A stretch of DNA of 64,000 nucleotides, from NCBI RefSeq assembly GCF_000069185.1, contig NC_010397.1:4836001-4900000 (forward strand). The letters are read 5' to 3'. The notes beneath the pieces are model-generated. The model made no database searches and was not told the DNA's origin. It was given only the letters and a program-made list of their open reading frames with translations. Each line of letters opens with the position of its first letter. Position 1 is the first letter of the stretch. Position numbers and translations under genes: made by a program. This DNA comes from Mycobacteroides abscessus ATCC 19977 (GTDB lineage: Bacteria; Actinomycetota; Actinomycetes; Mycobacteriales; Mycobacteriaceae). This document shows positions 1-8,435 of this stretch, piece by piece.

Positions 1-42
1 GTGCTCCAGCCCACCGCCACTCCTTCAGCATCCGTTGCCATG
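1..42 (-). CDS. 5' end of an unidentified protein, cut by the left edge
   Basis: Reading leftward from an ATG at 42-40 the frame stays open to the window edge (about 14 codons, beginning MATDAEGVAV). The start lies 14 bases from a perfect 19-base palindrome, the arrangement expected of an autoregulated repressor or a repressed gene. Too little is visible to name a family, and the start itself is only inferred. Confidence 0.3.
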
Positions 43-56
43 GGTGCCACTCGACA

Positions 57-75
57 CTATGCCGTTACGGCATAG
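57..75. promoter_or_regulatory. Palindromic operator, copy 1
   Basis: CTATGCCGTTACGGCATAG is a perfect 9-base inverted repeat around one central base. Read on the minus strand it directly follows TTGACT, a good -35 element. The same TTGAC-operator-TAGT arrangement recurs at 1560-1578, so one regulator probably acts on both. The palindrome is seen directly; the TetR-type binding role is inference. Nothing else is recognisable between here and the gene at 317. Confidence 0.6.
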
Positions 76-316
76 TCAACACATGAATCCCGCCGCCATC
101 AGCGGCTACCCCGCGCCGCAGACAGTGCGGTTTGCCATATATTGGCATTAGGGTTACCGAACAATCGATAAAGGCACCCGTAACCTGGTGATTTCCAGCC
201 TCCGACGATATCGCACAGGGGCATCGATCTGTTGCTGGATGCATGCGGTGGTGCTAGCTTGTGTCTGCGACCCGAGAGGCCGGGGATCACTCCTGCCCCT
301 ACCGAGAGAGGATGCC

Positions 317-1570
317 GTGCCCACCACCGCGAGTACGCCCGCCGTAGTCGGTGGATTGCGACGTCAGCTCCTGCGGTCGATATGCACCACTGCGTTGTTC
401 ATGGCGCCCGCGCTGATCACCCGGGTCGGTGGATTGCACCCCAGTCCGGTCCTCGCACTCGTGATCTACGGCGCGGCAGTAGTAGCCGCGAGCTTCGTAT
501 TGGCGTGGGCCGCAGAGGCAGCGCAGATCGATGTCTCCGGTGGCCTCGCGATCGCAGTACTGGCCTTGATCGCGGTGCTGCCTGAATATGCCGTCGATCT
601 CTACTACGCTTACATCTCCGGTCACGTCCCCGAGTACACCCAATACGCGGCGGCGAACATGACCGGGTCGAACCGTTTGTTGATGGGCCTCGGATGGCCT
701 GTCGTCGTTCTCCTCGCATTGGCAGTGGCACGCAAGACGTCCGGCCACCCGGTCAACCTGCTTTCGTTGGAGCCGTCCAACCGCATCGAACTCGGGTTCC
801 TGACGGTCGCCGGGGTGGTGGCGTTTGTGATCCCGGCAAGTGGCCAGATTCATCTCGCGCTCGGCATCGCACTGCTCGCGTGGTTCGGCTTTTATCTGTT
901 CACCATCAGCCGGGGCGAGGCCGAAGAACCGGATCTGGTGGGCACCGCCGCAGCGATAGGCATGCTGCCCAAGCATCTGCGCCGCAGCACGGTCGTCACG
1001 ATGTTCGTCCTGGCCGCCTCCGTCATTCTGCTGTGCGCCGAGCCGTTCGCCAACAGTCTGGTGAGTGCCGGAACGCAATTGGGTGTCGACCAGTTCCTGC
1101 TGGTGCAGTGGCTCGCGCCGTTGGCATCTGAGGCACCCGAGTTCATCATCGCCGCGATTTTTGCCGCGCGCGGCAAGGGCACCGCAGCCATCGCGACACT
1201 GATCTCGTCCAAGGTCAACCAGTGGACACTGCTGATCGGCTCGCTGCCGCTCGCCCATCTTGCCGGCGGTGGCGGATTCTCGTTGGTCCTCGATGCCCGT
1301 CAGGTTGAGGAAACGCTGCTGACCGCGACGCAAACCATGATGGGTGTGGCCCTGATTCTCGCCCTGCGATTCCACCGCGCTACGGCCTGGGCACTGTTGG
1401 CACTGTTTGTGGTCCAGTTCCCGATCACCTCGACCCATGGCCGGCTCATCCTGTGCGGCGTGTACGGCGTGCTGGCGATCGCCGGCCTAATCGTCAACCG
1501 CCACCACATCCTCGCGACCATTCGGTCGCCTTTTCACAGGTCGGCGACACTACAGTTGACAGTGCCGTAG
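317..1570 (+). CDS. Sodium/calcium exchanger family membrane protein
   Basis: This 417-residue protein is almost entirely hydrophobic, with about ten to eleven membrane segments, and matches the cation/calcium antiporter (CaCA) superfamily. Two acidic repeats typical of these exchangers are visible: LPEYAVDLYYAY in the first half and LASEAPEFIIA in the second, placing Glu in the alpha repeats that bind the cation. Its role would be cation:proton or cation:sodium antiport at the inner membrane. The GTG at 317 is chosen because AGAGAGG lies just upstream; a longer frame from 188 has no good ribosome site and an unlikely N-terminus. The end of the gene overlaps the operator of the next gene. The ion transported cannot be told from sequence. 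Confidence 0.8.
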   Translation: MPTTASTPAVVGGLRRQLLRSICTTALFMAPALITRVGGLHPSPVLALVIYGAAVVAASFVLAWAAEAAQIDVSGGLAIAVLALIAVLPEYAVDLYYAYISGHVPEYTQYAAANMTGSNRLLMGLGWPVVVLLALAVARKTSGHPVNLLSLEPSNRIELGFLTVAGVVAFVIPASGQIHLALGIALLAWFGFYLFTISRGEAEEPDLVGTAAAIGMLPKHLRRSTVVTMFVLAASVILLCAEPFANSLVSAGTQLGVDQFLLVQWLAPLASEAPEFIIAAIFAARGKGTAAIATLISSKVNQWTLLIGSLPLAHLAGGGGFSLVLDARQVEETLLTATQTMMGVALILALRFHRATAWALLALFVVQFPITSTHGRLILCGVYGVLAIAGLIVNRHHILATIRSPFHRSATLQLTVP

Positions 1571-1578
1571 CGGCATAG
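1560..1578. promoter_or_regulatory. Palindromic operator, copy 2, before the S9 peptidase
   Basis: CAGTGCCGTAGCGGCATAG matches the palindrome at 57-75 at most positions, with inverted core TGCCG...CGGCA. It is preceded by TTGAC and followed by TAGTTT, as copy 1 is on the other strand. It overlaps the stop of the exchanger gene and ends 37 bases before the ATG at 1616, so it sits in the promoter of the peptidase operon. Confidence 0.55.
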
Positions 1579-1615
1579 TTTCTCCTGGTGTTACGCCGAC
1601 ACCGAGAGGAACACC

Positions 1616-3484
1616 ATGGGGCTGCCCAAGCTCATCACGGTCGAAGAGTTCTTCGAGCCACCCGTCCGCACATCCGCGTCGATTTCACCGGACGGCACCA
1701 TGATCGCGTACCTGGCACCGAGAAAGAACCGACTCAATGTGTGGGTTCAGGGCATCGGCTCCACGGAGGCACGGTGCGTCACGCACGACGAAACTCGAAG
1801 TGTCACCGGTTTTTTCTGGGTAGACGACCCACGCTGGCTGCTCTACGTACAGGACTCCGGCGGCGACGAGAACTGGCACCTGTACCGCGTGGACCTGAGC
1901 ACCCCCGATGCCACGGCCGTGGATCTGACGCCGTTTCCCGGTGCGCGGCTGCTCGGACTGGAACGGCCCTACGGCCGTTCGGGCAAGGTCTACATCCAGC
2001 TAAACCACCGCCGGATCGACCAGATCGACCTCTACGAGCTAGATATCGCATCGGGCGAGCTGACCATGCTCGCCGAGAATCCCGGCGGGGTCATGGCCTG
2101 GTTCTGCGGCCCGAATCACGAAGTGTTCGCACAATCGCTGACACCTGGAGGTGATATCGAATTCTCGCGATACGAGTCCGGGGCGCTGCGCCCGCTGTGC
2201 GTGTATGACGGCGCCGACTATCCGGTCGGAATGAACCCGACACAGATGACGCCGGATGGTTCCGGAATGTGGCTCGGCTCCAGCCGGGACACCGACCGCA
2301 CCCGGCTGGTCCGGCTGGATCTGGCCACCGGCGCGGAGTCCACGATCGACAGCCACCCGGCATACGACCTGGCCGCCGCTCTCGGCCTGCCACCTACGCT
2401 GATTAGACACCGAAAATCCGGTGAGCTCCTGGCTGCCCGATACCTCGGCGCGCGACAGGAAATCCGGGTCCTCGACCCGGATTTCGGCCCCGTGTTGGAG
2501 AAGCTCCAGGAGCTCTCGGACGGAGACCTGGCGGAAGTCTCATCCGACGAGGACGGTCGGCGCTGGGTGGTGAGCTTCACGCACGATCGAGATCCTGGGG
2601 TCACATACTTCTACGACCACGCCACGGGGGAAAGCCACCAGCTCTTTCGTCCGTACCCACACCTGGATCCAGCGGACCTTGCACCCGTGGTGCCGGTAAC
2701 GATCACCGCGCGCGACGGGCTGACCCTGAACTCGTACCTGACATTGCCCGTCGGGACCGAGCCCGAAGGACTGCCGCTGGTACTCGTGGTCCACGGCGGT
2801 CCGTGGCATCGCGACAGTTGGGGTTTCGATCCGACGGTGCAACTCCTCGCTAACCGCGGATATGCGGTGCTACAGGTCAACTTCCGGGGTTCCACCGGCT
2901 ACGGAAAGGCCTTCACCAAGGCTGCCATTGGGGAATTCGCGGGCAAGATGCATGACGACCTGATCGACGCCGTGGACTGGGCGGTCGAACAGGGCTACGC
3001 GGACCCCGGCCGGATAGCAATATTCGGCGGCTCGTACGGTGGCTACTCCGCGCTGGTCGGCGTGACCTTCACCCCTGATGTCTTCGCCGCCGCCGTCGAC
3101 TATGTGGGCATCTCGAATCTCGCGAACTTCATGCGCACCCTTCCACCGTTCGTGCGGCCGAATCTGGCCAACAACTGGTATCGCTATGTCGGCGACCCCG
3201 CCGTGCCCGAACAGGAAGCCGACATGCTCGCCCGATCGCCCATCAGCCGGGTGGACCGGATCCGGACGCCATTGCTGGTTGCACAGGGCGCCAACGATGT
3301 TCGCGTGGTTCAGGCCGAATCAGACAATATCGTGGCAGCCCTGCGCGCCCGCGGGGTCGAGGTCGAATACATGGTCAAGGCGGATGAGGGGCACGGCTTC
3401 CTGAACCCGGAAAACCAGATCGACCTGCACCGTGCGACAGAGCGATTCCTGGCACAACATGTGGGCGGACGGCAGGTGTCGTGA
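1616..3484 (+). CDS. S9 family (prolyl oligopeptidase-type) serine peptidase
   Basis: The 622-residue protein has the two-part layout of S9 peptidases: an N-terminal beta-propeller region (about 1-370) and a C-terminal alpha/beta-hydrolase domain. The triad is visible as Ser473 in GGSYGGY, Asp561 in GANDVRV and His593 in DEGHGF. The family cleaves short peptides, often dipeptides next to proline; the substrate here is unknown. There is no signal peptide, so it is probably cytoplasmic. The GAGAGGAAC before the ATG is a good ribosome site. The stop overlaps the next start (GTGA), so the downstream gene is translationally coupled. A palindromic operator lies just upstream. Confidence 0.93.
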   Translation: MGLPKLITVEEFFEPPVRTSASISPDGTMIAYLAPRKNRLNVWVQGIGSTEARCVTHDETRSVTGFFWVDDPRWLLYVQDSGGDENWHLYRVDLSTPDATAVDLTPFPGARLLGLERPYGRSGKVYIQLNHRRIDQIDLYELDIASGELTMLAENPGGVMAWFCGPNHEVFAQSLTPGGDIEFSRYESGALRPLCVYDGADYPVGMNPTQMTPDGSGMWLGSSRDTDRTRLVRLDLATGAESTIDSHPAYDLAAALGLPPTLIRHRKSGELLAARYLGARQEIRVLDPDFGPVLEKLQELSDGDLAEVSSDEDGRRWVVSFTHDRDPGVTYFYDHATGESHQLFRPYPHLDPADLAPVVPVTITARDGLTLNSYLTLPVGTEPEGLPLVLVVHGGPWHRDSWGFDPTVQLLANRGYAVLQVNFRGSTGYGKAFTKAAIGEFAGKMHDDLIDAVDWAVEQGYADPGRIAIFGGSYGGYSALVGVTFTPDVFAAAVDYVGISNLANFMRTLPPFVRPNLANNWYRYVGDPAVPEQEADMLARSPISRVDRIRTPLLVAQGANDVRVVQAESDNIVAALRARGVEVEYMVKADEGHGFLNPENQIDLHRATERFLAQHVGGRQVS

Positions 3485-4146
3485 CCGAGACATTCGAAGC
3501 ATCCGCGAAAACCAACCGTAAGCCCACCCTGCTCGAGCAATCCGGAGGACTGTCCGGACTTGTCTACGCCGGCCTACCAAGCGTTACTTTCACGATGGGT
3601 AACAGTGCGTTTGGCTTGGTCGGCGCAATATGGATCTCCATGGCAACCGCAGCGGCCATCGCGGCCTGGCGATGGCTGCGCAATCAGGCACTACAACCGG
3701 CAGTTTCCGGGGTGCTCGGGGTCGCGGTTTCGGCGGCCATAGCCGTCCAGGTCGGTTCCGCCAAGGGCTTTTTCCTGATGGGTATTTGGACCAGCCTGAT
3801 CGCCGCGGTGGTCTTCGCGATGTCGGTAGTCATAGGTTGGCCGCTTGTTGGCGTTATCTGGCACGGCCTGACCGGCGGCGGTCAGCGCTGGCGGGAGGAC
3901 AAACCGTCACGATCCGCCTTCGCGTGGGCGACACTCGCACTGAGCGCGGTGTTTGCATCCAGATTCGTTGTACAACAGTGGTTGTACACCCAGGACTCGG
4001 TCGGCTGGCTGGCCACCGCACGCATCGTGATGGGCTATCCGCTCTTGGGTGCCGCCTTGCTGGTTGTCATCTGGGCGGTGCGGCGTTCGCAAAGGCGGAT
4101 TTCTCCCCATGAACCAGCCACCGGGGCAACCGATCCCGGCCGATGA
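3481..4146 (+). CDS. DUF3159 family membrane protein
   Basis: The 221-residue protein has five to six hydrophobic segments and the typical DUF3159 features: an N-terminal LLEQSGGLSGLVYAGLP-like stretch, SAKGFFLMGIWTSL in the middle, and a late RFVVQQWLY segment. The family is an actinobacterial membrane protein of unknown function. Its GTG start overlaps the stop of the peptidase by four bases, so the two are co-translated. Its 3' end overlaps the convergent nuclease gene by about 80 bases. No function is claimed. Confidence 0.85.
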   Translation: MTETFEASAKTNRKPTLLEQSGGLSGLVYAGLPSVTFTMGNSAFGLVGAIWISMATAAAIAAWRWLRNQALQPAVSGVLGVAVSAAIAVQVGSAKGFFLMGIWTSLIAAVVFAMSVVIGWPLVGVIWHGLTGGGQRWREDKPSRSAFAWATLALSAVFASRFVVQQWLYTQDSVGWLATARIVMGYPLLGAALLVVIWAVRRSQRRISPHEPATGATDPGR

Positions 4147-4813
4147 GCTCGCACCTGCTGGTTGCCGCCAGCGCCTGAGCCTGGCGGGTGAAGTCTTGGT
4201 TACTTACCACCATGGCACGAGTGCAATCGTAGTGCCGCGCACCCGCCACCACTTCTTGAACCGCCCGGACACCCACGGTCTTTGAGTAACGCTTGCACTG
4301 TACGGCCACGACATCGCGCCGATTCGTGGCTATCAGGTCGACACCGTAATCACCGGATACCCGCGTGGTCTCAATATGCCAGCCCGCGCTATGCATACGG
4401 GCCGCCACGAACCTCTCGAAATCGACTCCGGACATCCCATCGATCTCGGCGAGCCCGGATAACCGTGCGTACCTTTGCCACTGGGCTTCATCGCGGCGTC
4501 GCACCATCGCCTCACCAAGTCGCCGCAGAGCCCACCCCGCCCCACGCACGCCCAAATACACCGCATACGGAGCCGCCAGATATGCCGCCTGAGCCAGCGC
4601 GGCCAGCGCTGGATCTCCTGTGTGCCGGTATACAAGAACCGCCGGCCACATGATCAGCGCGATGACCGGCCCGGTCAGCACCACGACAACCAGCGTGACA
4701 AAAGCACGCGACAGACGCCGCCGCATACGAGCGGCCCTCCGCCTGAAACGCTGCAGCATCATTGGATGAACTCTAAGCCAGCGCTCCGACAGCAGCCGGC
4801 CAGCGACTCTCAT
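4067..4813 (-). CDS. Membrane-anchored restriction-endonuclease-like (Mrr-type) protein
   Basis: The 248-residue protein has two hydrophobic segments near the N-terminus (about 38-60 and 72-90) followed by a PD-(D/E)XK nuclease fold of the Mrr catalytic type. Visible motifs are GDYGVDLIA, which carries the metal-binding Asp, and AVQCKRY, the QxK variant of the last motif used by Mrr-like enzymes. Fusion of membrane segments to this fold is common in actinobacteria, where the role is unproven (DNA quality control or defence is possible). It ends inside the convergent DUF3159 gene. The start could be a Met further in; the first ATG is used here. Confidence 0.75.
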   Translation of the reverse strand: MRVAGRLLSERWLRVHPMMLQRFRRRAARMRRRLSRAFVTLVVVVLTGPVIALIMWPAVLVYRHTGDPALAALAQAAYLAAPYAVYLGVRGAGWALRRLGEAMVRRRDEAQWQRYARLSGLAEIDGMSGVDFERFVAARMHSAGWHIETTRVSGDYGVDLIATNRRDVVAVQCKRYSKTVGVRAVQEVVAGARHYDCTRAMVVSNQDFTRQAQALAATSRCELIGRDRLPRWLVHGEKSAFANAAPPR

Positions 4814-4828
4814 GCTCCACGGCCGCGG

Positions 4829-5593
4829 TCACCGCTGGCAATTGGGGCACCAGTAGGCCACACGCGGCAGCCCCTGATCTCGTGCGATCGGGGTTCCGCA
4901 ACGGCGGCACGGTTTTCCATGCCGGCCGTACACCCACAGTTCACGGCCTGAACGCGGGTCACCAGTGGTTGTCCTGCGATAGCTGTCCTTGTTCGCATGC
5001 ATCAATGTGTGGGCGCGCTCGACCAGGCCCGCGGGGTCCCCGAGGCGTCCCACCGCGGTGGTGGGCAGCAGCCCGGCCAAGAAGCACAGCTCATTGGAAT
5101 ACACGTTGCCAATGCCCGCCATGACCCGCTGATCTAGGAGTGCCGCGCTCAGCGCCTCATCTGATCGCGCGATCAACCGCTCGACGGCCACATCCGGATC
5201 CCAGTCTGTCCCAAGAAGGTCCGGGCCCAAATGCCCCACCACGTCGCCTTCCCGTCTTCGGTCGACCACGTCCAAGATGCCCAGGCTGGTCCCGACGGCC
5301 ACGGAATCGTCCGTGGTAAGCACCGCCCTGATTCGATGGTTCCAGGTAGGCCCCGGCCGGCCCGCGGGCATGATCCGCCAGCTGCCATCCATTTTCAGAT
5401 GCGAGTGAATGCTGGCCCCGCCCACGCGAATGAAAAGATGCTTCCCCCTGGCGATCACGCCCTCAACACGTTGCCCACTCAAGTCGACCGTGGCGAAACG
5501 GGGAACACGGATATCGCAGCCCGTGAGGATCCGCCCGCCCAGCGCGTCGTCCAGGAGCTTGGCCGTTCGAAAAACCGTGTCGCCCTCAGGCAT
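4829..5593 (-). CDS. nei2: Endonuclease VIII-type DNA glycosylase (Fpg/Nei family)
   Basis: This base-excision repair enzyme removes oxidised bases and cuts the strand by beta,delta-elimination. The protein starts MPEGDTV, so processing exposes the catalytic Pro and Glu. It ends in a zinc finger with the pattern C-x2-C...C-x2-C (CRRC...CPNC). The 254-residue length and the early CDIRVPRFATVDL and GKHLFIRVG stretches match what I recall of mycobacterial Nei2 rather than Nei1. The start at 5593 is fixed by the MPEG requirement and a GAGGAGGG ribosome site; a longer upstream frame is spurious. It lies downstream of the transporter gene on the same strand. Confidence 0.9.
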   Translation of the reverse strand: MPEGDTVFRTAKLLDDALGGRILTGCDIRVPRFATVDLSGQRVEGVIARGKHLFIRVGGASIHSHLKMDGSWRIMPAGRPGPTWNHRIRAVLTTDDSVAVGTSLGILDVVDRRREGDVVGHLGPDLLGTDWDPDVAVERLIARSDEALSAALLDQRVMAGIGNVYSNELCFLAGLLPTTAVGRLGDPAGLVERAHTLMHANKDSYRRTTTGDPRSGRELWVYGRHGKPCRRCGTPIARDQGLPRVAYWCPNCQR

Positions 5594-5674
5594 TCCAGCG
5601 CCCTCCTCGAGGTAGCGATGCCAGGCTACCCAAGACCGCGCCGAAGCGACAGTCAGGCAACCAATGGGCACAGG

Positions 5675-6685
5675 TCAGGCAGCCGCGACGGCCTGGCTTC
5701 CGATGTCCCCCTCGTCCGCACGCTCGGCGGCCCGGCCCCAACGCCCGGCCAGCGCCGCACAGGTGATCAATTGGATCTGGTGGAAGATCATCAGCGGCAG
5801 CACAATCAAGCCCACCGGGTGCCCCGCGAAAAGCACAGTGGCCATCGGCAATCCCGTCGCCAGGCTCTTCTTGGAGCCGCAGAAGATCACCACAATGCGG
5901 TCGGCCCGGTCGAAGCGCAGCAATCGCGCCGCCCCCGCCGTGACGCCCAGCACCACCGCCAGCAGCCCGACACTGACACCGACCACGGCCAACAGCCGGG
6001 AGATCTGCAGGCCCTGCCAGACGTGTTCGACCATTCCCGCGCTGAACGCCGCGTAAACCACCAAATACACGGACCCACGATCGACGACCTTGGTGAGCGT
6101 GGTGTGCGACAGCACCCGATACAGCTTGGGCCGCAACACCTGTCCGGCGACGAAGGGCAACAGCAGCTGCACGACGATCTCCAGTATCGCCGTAGGAGAG
6201 ACCGTCGCCTCGCCGGTGGTCTGCATCAGCAGCATCACCAACACGGGAGTCATGAAGACACCCAACATGTTCGAGACCGATGCGCTGACCACCGCGGCTG
6301 CGACGTTGCCTCGGGCGATCGATGTGAACGCGATCGAGGACTGCACCGTCGAGGGCAACAGACACAGGTACAGCACTCCCGTGTAGAGATCATCGGTGAG
6401 AACCGAGGGCACCAACAGCCGCATCGCCAGCCCAAGCAGCGGGAACAGCACGTAGGTCGCCGCCAGCACCGTGGTGTGCAGCTTCCAGTGTTTGAGGCCC
6501 TCAAGTGCTTCACGCGGCTCCAGGCGCGTGCCGTAGAGGAAGAACAGCACTGCGATGGCAATCTTGGTCGCCCAGTCGAGGACGTCGGCAGCATCTCCAC
6601 GCGCGGGAAGCACCAGTCCGATCCCCATCGCGGCGAACAGCCCCAGCAGGAACCCATCAATACGGAGTTTGGCCAACCACTTCAC
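5675..6685 (-). CDS. Bile acid:sodium symporter-like (SBF/YfeH-type) transporter
   Basis: The 336-residue membrane protein has about ten hydrophobic segments and follows the SBF-like family pattern: an N-terminal DGFLLGLFAAMGIGLVLPARG segment, FFLYGTRLE, and a late FCGSKKSLATGLPMA motif typical of this BASS subfamily. It is probably a sodium-coupled uptake system for an organic anion; the substrate is unknown. It diverges from a LysR regulator with 68 bases between the starts, the usual arrangement for a transporter controlled by its neighbour. Confidence 0.85.
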   Translation of the reverse strand: MKWLAKLRIDGFLLGLFAAMGIGLVLPARGDAADVLDWATKIAIAVLFFLYGTRLEPREALEGLKHWKLHTTVLAATYVLFPLLGLAMRLLVPSVLTDDLYTGVLYLCLLPSTVQSSIAFTSIARGNVAAAVVSASVSNMLGVFMTPVLVMLLMQTTGEATVSPTAILEIVVQLLLPFVAGQVLRPKLYRVLSHTTLTKVVDRGSVYLVVYAAFSAGMVEHVWQGLQISRLLAVVGVSVGLLAVVLGVTAGAARLLRFDRADRIVVIFCGSKKSLATGLPMATVLFAGHPVGLIVLPLMIFHQIQLITCAALAGRWGRAAERADEGDIGSQAVAAA

Positions 6686-6725
6686 TAAGCAACCGTACGA
6701 GTGCGAGCACTGATTACAAAAGCCG

Positions 6726-6742
6726 ATAGAAACGATATCTAT
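6726..6742. promoter_or_regulatory. Candidate LysR binding dyad
   Basis: ATAGAAACGATATCTAT lies between the divergent transporter and LysR starts. It has 5-base arms ATAGA/TCTAT with a 7-base spacer, compatible with a LysR box. The position is right; binding is inferred. Confidence 0.4.
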
Positions 6743-6753
6743 GAACGAGTACC

Positions 6754-7647
6754 GTGATGGTTGTGCTGGACCCCGAGTTGTTACGAACTTTTCTGACAGT
6801 TGAACGCGCGGGTGGTTTTACGGCGGCGGGACGGATTCTTGGGCTGCGGCAGTCGACGGTGAGCGGGCATATCGCGCGGCTGGAACAATCCGTCGGCCGA
6901 GAGCTGTTCCGCCGCGATACCCGCAATCTGGCGCCCACCGCAGATGGCGCCGCGATGGTCGGCTTCGCCCGCTCGATCCTCGATGCCCAGGCCCAGGCCG
7001 ACCGGTTCTTCGCGAGCTCGGAGCTGACCGGGCTGATCCGGCTCGGGGCCTCCGACGACCTGGTGGCCCGCGAGTTGCCCGATGTACTGGTCGAATTTCA
7101 GAACTCGCATCCGGGCGTGGATCTGGAACTCGTCGTCGGGCTCAGCGAATATCTCAAGACCAGAATGACCGCGGGCGAGCTGGACCTGATGGTGGCCAAG
7201 CGGCTGCCCGGTGAAACACACGGCGAACTACTCTGGCGCGACAAGCTGGTGTGGGCGGGAAGACCCAATACGCACCATGTCCGCGACCCGGTGCCCGTCG
7301 TCACCTATCCGCCGCCGAGTCTGACCCGGCACGCGGCGCTGCGAGCGCTCGAACGCGAGGGCCGCACCTGGCGCATCGCGTGCGTCAGCGACAGTCAGCT
7401 TGGACTGCGGGCTGCGGCCCTCGCCGGTATGGGCGTCATAGCTCACGCCGAATCTCTTTTGCCGAGCGGTCTGGTCAAGGTCAGCGATGACAGCCTGCCC
7501 GACCTGGGCGAATTGGAGTTTGTGCTGCTGCGCAGGCGATCCGTGCTCTCCGAACCCGAACAAGCCCTGTGTGACGCGATCGTCGCGAGCACCCATCGGC
7601 TGCACGGTGACTTCGGATTCACCAAAGGTGCGGGAGCGGGACACTAG
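6754..7647 (+). CDS. LysR family transcriptional regulator
   Basis: The 297-residue protein has an N-terminal winged helix-turn-helix (about 5-65; GGFTAAGRILGLRQSTVSGH is the recognition region) and a C-terminal substrate-binding domain. It diverges from the SBF-like transporter and probably controls it and itself in response to a transported ligand. Two starts are possible, GTG at 6754 or ATG at 6757; neither has a strong ribosome site. Confidence 0.9.
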   Translation: MMVVLDPELLRTFLTVERAGGFTAAGRILGLRQSTVSGHIARLEQSVGRELFRRDTRNLAPTADGAAMVGFARSILDAQAQADRFFASSELTGLIRLGASDDLVARELPDVLVEFQNSHPGVDLELVVGLSEYLKTRMTAGELDLMVAKRLPGETHGELLWRDKLVWAGRPNTHHVRDPVPVVTYPPPSLTRHAALRALEREGRTWRIACVSDSQLGLRAAALAGMGVIAHAESLLPSGLVKVSDDSLPDLGELEFVLLRRRSVLSEPEQALCDAIVASTHRLHGDFGFTKGAGAGH

Positions 7648-7697
7648 ACATCAGACTTTGCCCGCCTGGTCACCGCGTATCTGCAGACCTACGCTCC

Positions 7698-7713
7698 GCC
7701 TGATTAATCAGGC
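7698..7713. terminator. Short palindrome between convergent genes
   Basis: GCCTGATTAATCAGGC forms a 6-base stem with a TTAA loop. It sits between the end of the LysR gene and the end of the DoxX-like gene, overlapping the latter's stop. It could act as a weak bidirectional terminator. There is no T-tract. Confidence 0.35.
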
Positions 7714-8066
7714 AGGGTGAAATAGGCCACCGAGCCGAGGGCAAGCGCCAAGAACACGCCCGGAAACGCAATATTGTGCAGCACGTTGCTGCGGATGTGC
7801 GCCCCTACCGCACCAATGAAGAAGGCCACCAACCCGATTGCGGCCGCAAGCCCGATCTGTCGCACTCCGGCGAGCCCGATCACCAGACCCACCACACCGG
7901 CTCCCTCGACGACCGCAAGATAGGGCAGCCATCGCGGCGCCAAGCCGACTTCACCGGAGTTCTGCACTACGAACTGTGCCTTGACGGCCTTGGCAACCAC
8001 CTCAAATCCGTTGGTGGCTATACATAGGACAGTCGTGATCAGCAGCCCCGTCTCCAGAATCGACAT
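7704..8066 (-). CDS. DoxX-like small membrane protein
   Basis: The 120-residue protein has four hydrophobic segments in the DoxX-like arrangement, with an EGAGVVGLVIGLAG second segment. These proteins are inner-membrane and often accompany redox enzymes; the exact role is unknown. The start at 8066 is supported by a four-base overlap (ATGA) with the stop of the upstream gene, so the two are co-translated. The pair diverges from an ECF sigma factor, a common pairing for sigma factors carrying a SnoaL-like tail. Confidence 0.8.
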   Translation of the reverse strand: MSILETGLLITTVLCIATNGFEVVAKAVKAQFVVQNSGEVGLAPRWLPYLAVVEGAGVVGLVIGLAGVRQIGLAAAIGLVAFFIGAVGAHIRSNVLHNIAFPGVFLALALGSVAYFTLPD

Positions 8067-8362
8067 CAGCCCTCGTACCTTCCGAGCACCGTGAAAAGCT
8101 GCGGGGCAACGGCCTCGCCCGCCCATCCCGCGACTCTGGCGCGAAAGTCCAGCGCACCCGGGATATCCACCAGCGGATTATCGACCCCCTCGGCCAGCTG
8201 CAGCATGAACACGAAGTCGGAACCGTCACCGACCCTGCCCGCCGTGTACGTCACGCCGGCCGGAGCCGCCTCCGCAACTGCCGTGAACAGTGTCGCGATT
8301 GCTTCCTCTACTTCGTGCGCGCGCTGCGCGTCCGTGCTGAATCGGACCATCTGTACGCTCAT
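8066..8362 (-). CDS. Small dimeric alpha/beta-barrel-like protein (antibiotic-monooxygenase-like)
   Basis: The 98-residue protein has the short beta-alpha-beta pattern of the ferredoxin-like dimeric alpha/beta barrel proteins (MSVQMVRFST at the start; DFVFMLQLAEG in the middle). No catalytic residue can be assigned, so the monooxygenase-like label is structural only. AGGAGGCTCAC precedes the ATG. It is the first gene of a two-gene unit with the DoxX-like protein, divergent from the ECF sigma factor gene. Confidence 0.6.
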   Translation of the reverse strand: MSVQMVRFSTDAQRAHEVEEAIATLFTAVAEAAPAGVTYTAGRVGDGSDFVFMLQLAEGVDNPLVDIPGALDFRARVAGWAGEAVAPQLFTVLGRYEG

Positions 8363-8435
8363 GTGAGCCTCCTGTCTCGTCGGTTTTCGTTACCTCACCC
8401 CTTTGACGATCGACAGAAAGGAAAGGTGACCTCGC

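Noticed and set aside
99..290. A 63-residue minus-strand open frame near the left edge
   Set aside because: No ribosome site, no domain, and it conflicts with the promoter region of the exchanger gene.
299..1438. A 379-residue minus-strand open frame
   Set aside because: It lies opposite the exchanger gene, is rich in Gln, Arg and Asp without any domain, and has no ribosome site; it is a GC-driven shadow.
5231..6688. A 485-residue plus-strand open frame
   Set aside because: It covers the nei2 and transporter genes on the other strand and is low-complexity His/Gln/Arg-rich sequence.
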